From NCBI RefSeq assembly GCF_964204865.1, contig NC_135263.1, forward strand, positions 7,364,303-7,428,302: a stretch of DNA of 64,000 nt, written 5' to 3'. Source of the DNA: Styela clava. Lineage: Eukaryota; Chordata; Ascidiacea; Stolidobranchia; Styelidae. The position numbers and the translations under genes are program-made. Below are positions 42,161 to 54,000 of the stretch, in pieces (position 1 is the first letter of the stretch; each line of letters opens with the position of its first letter). A model generated the notes under the pieces. It had not been told where the DNA came from. It worked only from the letters and a program-made list of their open reading frames with translations, and did not search any database.

Positions 42161-42371
42161 GTATGCGTACCAAGATGGCGGACACCCGAACGTAGTATGT
42201 GTACCAGGTTAGGGTTAGATCATAATCTTAGGTAAAAATACTACGGGAGTCACTTGGCTAGTCCCCGAACTCATAATATAACTAAAATATGGAAACTTGT
42301 AATAAATTACGGCCTAACTCTAACCTGGTACAAATACTACGTTCCGGTGTCCGCCATCTTGGTGCGCATAC
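42161..42371. mobile_element. MITE-like element with ~55-bp inverted repeats
   Basis: The left arm from 42161 (GTATGCGTACCAAGATGGCG onward) is repeated inverted at the right, ending at 42371, over about 55 bp with few mismatches. Both arms include CAAGATGGCGGACACC, a TAGTATTTG/TAGTATGTG block and GTACCAGGTTAGGGTTAG-like sequence. The loop is about 90 bp and AT-rich. The single-stranded form would fold into a long hairpin. No clear target-site duplication was found. Confidence 0.75.
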
Positions 42372-44719
42372 GTACCAGTTATGAACCAGATTTTTTAGCA
42401 AATTTTCAGTTGGTTTCTGCAGTGGCCGCTTGAATGAGAAAAATCCCTCATCGATTCAACACGATTTATAGCGCTGTGGACATGACGTTTAGAGCCCAAA
42501 TTGACCATAAGCTTTCTTTTGTGTTATTTGGAGTCATATTCGGAGTCCTTATTACATATACCCTCAGATTTAGAAAATGAAGTCGGATTATTCTGATCAA
42601 ACAAAAACATGTTTGCCAACGCGATGCAACAAATTTTTGTAGTACAAAATTTTTTTCTATAGTTGGGTTATCAGAAGGAAAAAAAACAACATAGTGTGGA
42701 CTATGTTTGCGAGCCTCGAATTTTGGTTATATTGAAGTCTTATTGAACACAAAATGTTTAGTTTAATATGTTGTTGTTGATTTTGTTTGTATTTTGTTTT
42801 TGTTGAGAATAACATAGTTCACCAACTAATGGACCAATTGCTTCGAAATTTCCAGTGGTTCAAGACTGTATTTTTCGCTAGAAAGCTATTACTTTCATTC
42901 ATTTCAAAAATTGCTTTAGACGTTTTTTTTGTGTTTGATGACGTCATCACAATCAAAAATTGTGGCGGCTCCGCGTTCGTTGCTTTGTGATTGTCAAACG
43001 AAGTCGTGAAAACAACGATACCGGTAGACTCCTTTGACAGATTGCATACCGTACTATTTTGTGTCCCTATATTTGAGTATCGTACTCTTGTTTTGAATAT
43101 TATGCTATTTCTACTGGGCGTTGCATTCGGCAAAAGCTGCAAATATACCCACTACCAATAACTTCAAAAAATATCGTTGCACTATTAGAAATGACAGTAC
43201 TTAGCAAATCGAAAATGAAATGTAATCGATCTTTTTGCTGACATGTTGCTGTAATAAATATTCAGGTAAAATAACGCATTCTCGGCTATAGCTTTTGTCT
43301 CAAATCGCCTGGATTGCACACTTTATGTGGGTTTTGCCTACTTTTCTGATTGTGTAATCAGTCCTCTGTTATGTTAAACTGGGCAATTGGGGGGCGCTGA
43401 CATCAATACGGGAACTCAAAAGAAGTGTGATAGTTTATGTAATTTACTCCTATGTTTTGGTTCAAACTAGTTTGCTTGTGATTTCGGTGTTGGAAATTTC
43501 TGGCTTAACGTAGACCAGATATTATGACTTTTTTCAGAACCGTTTTGTTTCATAATAATACTAGTCTAGCGCATACGGCATACGCTTCCTTCACCATCCA
43601 CTGCAAGTTTTGTTGTACTGTTTTAAATAACAGCTTCATTTTACTATCGTGTTCTTTAGTGTTTCGAAGCGGCAGTGTAAGTACAACATCCTTCATATTA
43701 TAATTTTGGTTTTGTTAAGAGCAACACGTGAGAGCTGGGCATCTGATTGAACTGACGCACGCCAAATAGGACCATCTCCATGTTGCGACTTGACAGATTC
43801 ATTTATATTTTTTGAGTCATTGAATAATAAGGCTACATAAGTAATACATAAATTGGCAAACGGCAAAGACCTAGCCCGTTGTTAAATCATGTTGTGACTG
43901 AAATTGTTTGGTGTCGGTGTATCATTTGTGTTGCGTAAGTTCAAAATATCGAATACAGTGACTGAAGCAGCATATTTAAACTGATTTATATCAAAAACTG
44001 TATTATACATTGTGGTCTCCAAAAAACTTAGCCATCAAATTCTCGATTACTTCTACAAAAATAAAGTAAATATTCATTTTTGTCTACACTTGAACTAATG
44101 TTTGTGTATGTTTGTACCCAAAATTGTCGGAAAATCTAGGACGTTTTGGACAAAAATATGTTGTTCCTAGAATATATATGTTCCAAATGCCCTCATCGGT
44201 ATTGAAGAAAAAATTTCATTCTTTTTGCAACATTGTCAATCACTCTTCTTTGGGCATTTATTTTATTTTATTTCTGCGATTGCAGCCTTGAGTTCACTAC
44301 TCGTTTGAGGATTGTCCTGATACGAAGGTCCCTCGAACACCCTACATATCAAAAAGTTTCAATTCGATAATTGGGGTGCCTACTATATGTCATTGCTGTC
44401 TTTTCTCTCAGGAAAGCAAGCGTATGATTTTATGTATGGGGCGTCGCCTCGTTATGCTGGAACCACTGCTGGTCACCTCTATCAATCCCTCAAGTGATGT
44501 ACAGATTTTTCTTGGCACAACTACGTAATGTTCTGTATTCACCGTTTGAATTCTTTCATTTCCATGCCCTGCGCTTCAGTAGAAAACTAAGTGGTTGAAA
44601 ATTTTGCGAAACTTCTTTGAAAATCATACGCAAACAGAAGTTCAAGCGCAAATAAATAATTTTTTTGAAGATAGTTAAGAACTTTTTGGTTTCCATTTTC
44701 TAGATAACCCCGAACTTTC
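42372..44719. other. No gene seen; probably decayed transposon DNA
   Basis: No exon sets or family motifs. The left part of the hAT fossil at 44.7 kb may lie here, but its left terminus (expected CAGTGTTTCCCAAAC) was not found. Confidence 0.4.
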
Positions 44720-45145
44720 AGAAGCGAACATGCACCACTATCATTGGGTTTATACTTTAAACCCACGTCCAGTCTTTCAGTATTCCATCTTTTTGGAAAC
44801 ACAATCAAATTGAAATATCCTCACCTGAGAGATCGGGTTAAATATTTTTTTCTTGCTCTTGGTAGCTCATTATTGGTAGAGCGTGTATTTAGTGCAGTGA
44901 CCGCACTTTTACATATAAAGAGAGATTTCCTCGACAGTGTCAGACGAAGAGACTCAAGACTGTGTTTGACTGAAATGAAGCCAGATATTATCAAACTAGT
45001 GGCATTTCACTAGGCTCAATCTTCACATTATACTAATAATAAATGAAGAATAAAGTTGCTTTGACTTTTTTTTTGCCAGGGAGGCGTTTACTAGTTAAAA
45101 AGTCATCCAAGGGGGCGCTGGCAGAAAAAAGTTTGGGAAACACTG
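44720..45145 (+). pseudogene. C-terminal fossil of a hAT transposase plus right transposon end
   Basis: The plus-strand frame 44744-45013 matches the hAT C-terminal dimerisation region: K-Y-P-H-L, then E-R-V-F-S-A-V-T, then S-R-L-C-L-T-E-M-K-P-D-I-I-K-L-V. An in-frame TAG follows H, after which A-Q-S-S-H is still readable, the usual end of this transposase group (the one domesticated as SCAND3/ZBED-type genes). At 45130-45145 the sequence AGTTTGGGAAACACTG looks like the right terminal inverted repeat. Only the 3' end of the element survives and no start or catalytic part is seen. Confidence 0.75.
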
Positions 45146-46015
45146 ATGTAGACAGACGGATCAGTATTGTTCAGCATTCAACACTGTCTTGTTGCAAATT
45201 ATGGCTGAATTAATAAAAATGTTGAAAGATTGTTTCATCAATACGCCCAACCATTACTGAGATTTTACGTTTTCCTGGTATCATTCACTTGTGTTACTGA
45301 TCTCAGCCTCTGCAAGGTCTTCAGCGTTATTTTCATGTTCTGTCATCTAGTTCTAATCCATACCATCTCCACTGTGCATTTCGTCCTCATCGTTACTACT
45401 TTTATATTCGCAGTTGCTCATCTAGTACACTTCATTCCAGTTTTCAAATATTTAACCGAACTTGATTTTATGGTTGATGAAAACACAAGAGGCATAAATT
45501 ATATCAGTCCAAAGTGTGACTTGATGACATCGTACTCTGATTGAATATTATAACAAACAGTCGAGTAACGAAATAAAGTGGTAAAAACTGACTCTGGAAT
45601 CAGTTCTTTGAAGCCTATTGCCAGACTGTCAGTGGCGGTACGTTCATTACATAAAACGTCCTTGATCGGTTGCCCGAATATCTGAGCCTTTTCAAGCAAT
45701 TCAAGCAGTTTTCAAGTAGGAAACTAAGTCGACCCTACGTAAATAGCACCCCCTATATGTAGTAGTACCCACTTTTAACTGAAGTCGATTTATTTCTATC
45801 GAGTTTGGATGTCAGAGTGTGGACAACATTTTAACACACCAATTCTAAATGGAGAGTCAAAACGATTATTAGAAATTATATGGAGTCGACCGATTGTCGT
45901 ACACAAATAGAACTTTTAGAATAAATAAGATTTTCATCTTTATGCCAATAAGATGACCCAATCATATGGCGATCCACGTCTTTTCGTCAAGTTACCATTT
46001 GAATAGAGCAATAGT
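45146..46015. other. No gene seen
   Basis: Two overlapping open frames of 66 to 104 codons occur on opposite strands without family resemblance. Nothing else is recognised. Confidence 0.4.
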
Positions 46016-46200
46016 TAACCGGGTATTTGTTTCAAATGCATCGGCTTGGTGGTGGAGGAAGCCGTTTTTGACCACTGGGTCCGTAAACTGTCTTACGACG
46101 GATAATAGCAGATAATTATCCTCCAAGGGATTCGAACCTCCCAACCCGAGCAGGGAAACGCAGGTGCGATAGCAATCATGTTCTTAACGTTGTTTGAGGT
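46016..46200 (-). repeat. tRNA-derived SINE-like sequence
   Basis: On the minus strand, GGTTCGAATCC at about 46128-46138 is a perfect RNA polymerase III B box. It sits downstream of a tRNA-like stretch (CACCTGCGTTTCCCTGC...) and upstream of a non-tRNA body. A clear A box is lacking and the fold is not a complete tRNA, so a SINE fragment is more likely than a tRNA gene. Confidence 0.45.
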
Positions 46201-49200
46201 TGTATTTGCAGATATAGTCTTGTTTCGTCAATTCAACCCGTATATTTGTACGGATATTTTTGCCTTACTATCAATTTACAATTAGATCTATAACTGAGAA
46301 GTGAGAGTTCAGGTGAGGTTAATAATGTACAAAAGCATTTTTATGTCGTATTGCAAAAAAGGGGCAGGTTTTGACATTTTAGAATACTTTCTGCATGACT
46401 TGTATAGTTTTTTTATTGTAAGGCCGTTATGTTGACTCCTAGGAGATCGTAGCGTGACTTAGATGTATTTGAGTTCTGCTTCCACATAATATGTACCACA
46501 TACATGAAACGCTCATTTGCCGAGAGTCCCTTCCGTAGCGCAAGAACCGTTTGTGCTGATTACTTTAATCGTCAACCCAATTTCATATATTTCCATAGAT
46601 CTTATCCATTTTCTCAGATTTACTGCAATCATTCGTGTTGCTTGGATCTCTACTTTCTTATTTCATAGCTACTAAGCATGTTTTATACTTGGCATCACGG
46701 CGTATTTACGATCGTTGGAATAATATTCCCAGTTGTAGATATATTATAAAAATAAATTTTATCTCCTCGCCTTTACGTATATATAATCTAAAGCACTAGT
46801 GATAAATAATTGAAAATATAATCATGTTTACGAAACTTTAAACTTGAAACGTATCACTCCACCGAAATACCGTACATACATTTTTATGATTTTGTTTTAA
46901 TTATCTAATATGATTCAGAATTTAAGCAATATAAATAATCTTTGCTAAATTTTTTTGTCATTGTTTAAAATAAACTCCAGCAGTTCAGCGAGCGTTTAAT
47001 AAAAAATATCGATAGATACATAATTAGAAATTGAGACGTTAATTAGCATCAACATCTCGTTGCCGTCGCCAATGTTTGCGTAATAATAATAACTGGACGC
47101 ATGACGAAAAAAACTAATTATCGATGTCCTCGTGACCCACGACGCTCACAGATGTCTGTGTCTGACAGATACTTGTTAGAGAGGGAGAATTTGCGTATCC
47201 AATATATATATGTTCACAGTCTAATTAAACCATCAAGCCACACATTCGAAAACAATCAGCGATTACAACAAAATAGCACGCGTTAGCGATTTTTTCACTC
47301 TTCCAAAAATTTCAAAAAAGAGGGTGTAATTTGACCCCGACATTTCCCATTTTCGGGGCATCAATTGAAAAAAAAATAAGGTTACAAATTGTTGCATTGC
47401 CATCGCGGTAATTTCCGAGTGAGGAGAATATAACACCAGTAATATTGGGTAACTATAACGACAATGTTGAATTCCAGAAAAAATTGATTTCCTTTCATTA
47501 GATATAATTGCTTAGCGCCATGATTCACAATTTGCACAAATGATTAATGCGCCAGAAATTTCATGTTAACAATAGAAATTTCCGTTAAACGTCTTATATA
47601 ACAAAAAGTCGCAAGCCAGATGACAAACTCAAACGACCGCTGCAAAGTCTGTAATGCGAGTCTAAGAAAATGATGGAGCATTGATAACATTTAGAAGTAT
47701 CGTGTTCAAATTTGTCGACATTTTACATCAGGCCAATATTAAATAATATAATAATCATAAGATAAAGAAGTGCACAAAAATACAAAAATGGACATTACAT
47801 ACTTTTGTCTGACAGCAAATTTCAGTATCATAATTTTGGCTATTGTTTCAAAACATTTATATGCATGGTACATAGCTGTAATAAATTTAGTTAGTTAAGC
47901 AGTTGCTTTGAAATACACCCATATTCGTTTTACCCCTCACCCAAACTCTTTTTCACTGATATGTTAATTATATAATTGATTTATTACATTAATAACAATA
48001 TTTCTTATTGTTAAAATTTATTATCTGAGATATCTTCAATATTTAGCAACCCTTTTTGTACCCAACTAACTAACGCCAGTTTCAGATATCCATTGGCGTC
48101 ATTAGGTATCGACCCCATTGTACTGCAGTCATTTCTGATAAATAGCGTGCGGCCAGGGTCATAACAACGCTATATGTCAAAGATCGATCGATCATTTCGA
48201 CGAAGATATATAAGGCAGAGCCCATTACAACAAAACGTTGTATTTCAGGTGGAAGGAGAGTTTTTCGATATAAGTTGGCGCAATAACTATCTCAGACTGA
48301 TCAGGCGTCGAGCAGTTCATTAAAGCCTATATATAGGATTTGAATCTCGTTTTATTTTATAATGTCCAACCCATTTATTTACATTGTGTATACTTCTCAC
48401 AAAACCACAAACACCATGCATCTATTCGTTTACCTTCGTTTCACGAAAAAAGACAAAATGAAATTTTCAAATCAATCAAAGTAATATTGACTGAACTTGT
48501 TCGATATATATCATAATTCGTTTTAGAAGTTAAGCGTGATTAAATGAGGCGAATAGTTTTTGTTCGGTCGAATATAATAACTTGATAATATTCAAATAAA
48601 TACAGTTGGAAAATAGCGTGATAATAAATTTAAACGTCTTGTTGTGGACCGATTTTAGTACGTATTTCAAAAGCCCCATACGTTTTATGGAATAGTGACG
48701 GGCACAGAATAATTAATTAAATTTTTCCATTGTATGAAATTCCAACCCTTTGAAAATATCTCAGTATAATAATATTTAATAGGAAATTGAAACTTTTAAT
48801 ATAGTGGGACGCATAATGTATGAACAGCTTCCATACTACTTCTAATTACATCGGCATTGTCACACCTCATACATCATTAGCGAGCGCAGACATTCAATAA
48901 GAAATTCAATACTTGGACGTAATCAGAGTGCGAATTACTTATTGTAATCTCTGGGAGTAATTAGCCAAATAATAATTAATATCACTGGAGTGCTGTATAA
49001 GTGTGCCTAATATTAAATATTATGTCATTTTCATATGCAAAAATCGATTCAAGTCAATAACACGGCAACTTTTCAATCAAAACCCGAAGAAGAAAAACGC
49101 CCTAGAAAAATAATATGAGTATGCTTTACCGTATAGATCTTTAAAATTCCCTGGAGTGACTAGATGTAGATATATAAATACATATAGCCAATTACATTTT

Positions 49201-50996
49201 CCGAATTGTATTACTGGTATCGCTCGAGATTTACAAACCTATATTGCAAATACAAACTAGAATAGATAGTTAGAACAGTAGGTACTATAGATGTCAGCAA
49301 CAGTTATACAGCATGTTTATTACGAGAACGAGTAAAGGCAGACGTATTGTAGGTTAGTAGTTGAGATGTTGTAAAAAATGTACCATGTTGTTTGCTTAAT
49401 ATTCATCCATCGGTGCGGACGTTTTAGAAAAAAAAAATCTATGAACTATTCTCGTGAAATGGTTTGTATCAATTTATTCGAATTCCTTTTCCGAAATCAG
49501 TTTGCATACACCCTTCGTCACTATTCGCAATAGATTTCCTCAAGAAAATGAGGCGAATTCAACTGTTCAACTGTTTTTCTCTTCTTAAATAACTTCCATA
49601 ATATTATAGAAATAATTTTAAACATTTCATTCGTACTTATATATTTACTGTGAGACAACTCGGATTTACTTGCTTCGAACGCGTTGAAATTGAGCAAAAG
49701 TCATTTTAGTGTGCTTTTGCTCACAATCCTCACAAACATACACTTCAAATACTATTTTTGTTTTGCTATTGACAATGTTTGACCAGGGCAGCTGTTGTTT
49801 TCTTATTAGAGTTTCATTATTAAATTTATTTTAAAAAAACAACAACTTGTGAGACAAATACGCGATGAACATGTCGGAGCTTTTAACTTAATAACAATAA
49901 AAAGGTATAATAAAAACAAAGTATATTTTTGTTTTCACGGTATAAAAAACAGTCAACATTTACTGGCATTTGCAATGCATTGGTATGATAGTTGGCCAAA
50001 GACCTGCATTTTTATCATCCACCCGTTCAAATTCTATCCTAAATTTACGTGTTGTTTTAAAAGAAAAGTTGTAACCCTTCATAAAATGTCTTCAATAAAT
50101 AATACATGTCAAACAAAAGACAGGATTCCCGCTACTGAAAACCCTGCCAACATGTCAGAACAATTAAAACACCGACAAGTCGGCGGGAATTTTTCTCGCA
50201 TCAAATTTTAATGATGTTGTTATGAAAACCAATCAACATTTAGAAATTAAGTTTGCTTAGCTAGGGTTTTTGTTTAGAAAAATTGAACATATATTTGGAA
50301 TACCGATCAATTGTCAATTATAGCCTTTGTGGCTTGTGACGACGAAGAACATTTTCGGCATGCACGTAGCAAAAATTTTGTTAGCTTAGTCGTTTAGTTA
50401 AAATAGATCATATAGACAGCTTTTTTATTATTATCAGACATGTATTAGCGAGAAAGTTTTAACTTTCATTCCGAGGTGCCTTATTTATATAAAACGAAAA
50501 TGCAGCGTTTCTGCGAAACAATTTTTTGTAGCGTGGCGTAGTACACTGCCCAGTACAATGAGACGAAAGACGACACATTAATTGGAGGATATTTAAAAAC
50601 GATCTTTCGAATGATATAGTTATAATAAATTTCGAATATTAATGCTTTATTTTAAACTTTTCTTCAATAAAATTGTATTTAAAATATTTAAAAGTGAGAA
50701 ATAGTCTCCGCACTAGTTCAGCACTATCTACATGAGTTTTAATAAGGGAAAATAATCAGATACTTACGTTTTGATCATTTGTAGGTTCATCAATAACGGA
50801 ATTTTTTCCATCAGCTAATTCATACTAGTTTCGACTTGATTAAATCTTCCTTAATATTTCCCAGGCCTGATAAGCAGCCACTTTAATATAGAAATGTGAT
50901 GAGTCGACGATATACTGAAATACTGGATATTTATTTATAAATATCTATTATATGACGTCCCTACCGACCTAATAAACGTTTTTAATTTTTTTTTGT
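46201..50996. other. No gene seen
   Basis: AT-rich sequence upstream of the peptide-precursor gene. ATATATAAGG at about 48206 is TATA-like and could be a distant promoter. An open frame of 120 codons at 49849-50211 starts with GTG and has no supporting features. No RNA gene or strong repeat was found. Confidence 0.45.
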
Positions 50997-50998
50997 AG
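50997..50998 (+). promoter_or_regulatory. Splice acceptor in front of the peptide-precursor start codon
   Basis: A long T tract ending TTTTTTTTGTAG gives a strong acceptor 58 bases upstream of the ATG at 51057. No matching upstream exon was identified. It may receive a spliced leader or a 5' untranslated exon. Confidence 0.5.
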
Positions 50999-51056
50999 AT
51001 AGAATAGAAAGTGTCATATTATTTAATAGTGTTCGACTATAAAAAAATCCGAGAAA

Positions 51057-54000
51057 ATGACTCCATATTTAAAAAGGCGGAACATGGCCAATGCAAAATT
51101 TGTCGTTTATCAAGTAGTATTCGTAATTGCATTTGCAGCTATATGTCAAAGTGCTATCATGGGTAAGATTCGAAATATTATAAAATATTTTCAAGTATCT
51201 TGTATTTTTCATGATATTTTGTATATTCATAATTAAATATATTTACGATTTATAAGAAGCAGAAATTCATTTATATATTGATACAGATTGATTGTAATCC
51301 TGCGTGCGGATTTTTGAATATTTACACAGTATTATGTAAAGTCCAGTATTATTATCTACTTTACCGTGAGCTATATATCTAACTCATATATCACGAACTC
51401 ATTCTATAATGTATATATTTATATTTTAAACCCGCGATGAATTGCGCCCTTTGACTATTAGCGCGAATTAAAATTCTGTGTGATTTTATGCACACATCAT
51501 ATATACTCAAAATATATTTGTTTTTGCTCGTTTCAGGGGTGGATCCAACATTATACGAAGATTCACTGGAAGAACTAGAGAGAATGGTGAGAAGACATTT
51601 AAAATTCAACATATTAATAAAACGTTTCTACTTGCACCTGTATTGTTCGACAATGATTGTAATGAAACATATATAATGAATATAGAAGCCTTTCATTGAA
51701 ATAAAATGCAAATTACAATCCAACAATATCGTATCGTAGATTATGTTTCACTTCACAATTTAGTAATATACGTTGTCAAAATGTGTTTTTACCAAATGAA
51801 GTAATATTGTTTACTTTGATACTACGATAAGAAATTAAATATATTTATTAAAGTAAAATGTCAACATTTCTCGCAATATTAATATCAGTCAAATTAAAGT
51901 CAAAACTAAATTAAATTAAAGCTTCTTAGGTAGAATTTGACAAGAGTAGATCAATTTTTCATAATTTGAAATTGTCAATATGCGGATGACACAGGGCATA
52001 TTAATTCCATTTTAGTCCTATTCAAAATGGGAATTTCAATATTTTTTGTATATATTATGCATACATATGAAAAATAATCTTCCAGCACCCTCCAATGCTT
52101 CGGGAATAAAAGTGAACGCTAAATCAAATATGTAAAAATACATCATGATTATTTCATTAAATTCATACCTTTTGGCATATTAAGTTGCTTTGACTTAATT
52201 GACTTTTTGTATTTTTGATCATAAATATGATTATATGATGTTTTTGCATAGAAATCTAAATGATCTACGTATGTGCAGATTAAAATCGTAACTAGCTTGA
52301 GCTAGAGCTTGAGCTTCTGTCAAAAATATTTCCTTTGTTGTACTTGATTAGTTTTCAACGACGGTATCAGTGTACTCGAGAGGACATTTCTATGACTATT
52401 TTAATAGAGATACATAAACCTAGCAAATTAATATTTCAGGCCATAAACAAACACGTCACGAACCGACATAAATTTAAAGCACGACCCAATGAATTATTGA
52501 AAAAAGCAAAATAAAACATTCGTAAAACAAGTCACAGCATCCCCAAAGATGACAACTCCAAAACAAATATAACCGCACATTATTTATAAAAATAATATAC
52601 GACTGAATTAGAGTTTGGAATACATCTTTAATTTATGACACGACACAGCTTTTAACGGGGAGGGGCTCATGTATCTTCATTATTCTAGCGGTCATTAAGT
52701 CGAAATTTTTAGCACGTATTTTTCATGAATTACATTTTGGTTTTGGTGTAGATTCAGACCCCACCCTTTGTTTCAGTGTTGAATATACAAAATTTATAAT
52801 GAAATTTATACCTATCTATATTTCAGTATTTTCCTGAAAGATACGAAGCAATGAAGGAAGACTATACTATCCCAATTCTTGGAGACCTGAATGCTGACGT
52901 AATACATGAGAATACAAGAGGGTTCAAGAATCCGTTTGTCATTAAGAGAGATGACGATGAGGTAAGAAGCTCCCTGCTCTCCTATATTCACAAAAAATAT
53001 ACCTGCTTTTAACATTGACATAAATTATTTTGAATGTTTAAAAGATTGAAGATTGTGTAATATGTAAAAATTCCATTTTGGTTCCCCAAAACCATCAACG
53101 AATAACGAAAACGCCGATTAAAGGAAGCAATGATTATTATAGGTAAAATAAGACGCAATATTTCAATACTTCGTATTCTGGAATCGGTCTTTTGAATATA
53201 AAAAAAAATATTTAGCATGTCATGTATAGTTTTTTTTATTTTTCTAATATCTTTAAATATCATGGAAAAAGTTCTTCGTCATTAAATATTTATAAATAAA
53301 GAACATATAATTTTCCTTATATTCACCTGAAAATTATAACGCAAGCCAATTGATTTTATACTAACGAAAACGAAGACTCGTGAAAATTTCTTTTAGAAAA
53401 TTGTATTGGGGCCGATAAAAGTCCTCAATAATTTTTGATTGTCAAAAAAACTCAAGCGCTGCAAGTATACACAATATGAAATCAGCTTTGCGCTGATTTT
53501 ATAAAAAAATGTTTTTTGACATAGAGAGCTTTTAGAGCAAATGAGAATAAAAACTTTATGCTAGTAAGAATGTCGGGTATCAATGAATTTTGAAGTACTG
53601 AGATAACATTGAGTAATCCCAGAAGTTACTGACATTTATTTTCAATCTAGGAGAAACGTGGAAAAAACGACCAGGCAAAACATTTCTACAAGAGTCCGTT
53701 CGTTCTCAAGAGAAATCAATATCAGGTACTAATTGCCGTTTTGGCAGAATTGCTTGAGTAATCTGAAAATAAATCGTTTGAATAACCGGGCGACATTTAC
53801 ATTTGGCTGGTAAAACCTACTAATTTTAGCGTAGATTAGTGACATCTATGTGCGCGATTCTAGAGATCACTATCCCTATGTGCAATGCTATAGTTCGAAA
53901 TATTTTGTGAGAAATGGGAAAAATATAAAATATTTAATCAAGAGATTGAACCCCGATATACTTATCTACACATCTGATCGTTTTTACTGGAAAAGTTTTT

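Noticed and set aside
46110-46150. A tRNA gene
   Set aside because: Only the B box is convincing; no acceptor-stem pairing or anticodon arm could be built.
48200-48240. TATA-like ATATATAAGG as promoter of the peptide gene
   Set aside because: It is almost 3 kb from the first coding exon with no identifiable first exon; AT-rich DNA gives such matches often.
49849-50211. 120-codon open frame upstream of the peptide gene
   Set aside because: It starts with GTG, has no signal, domain or splice support and is typical of chance frames in a long gene-free stretch.
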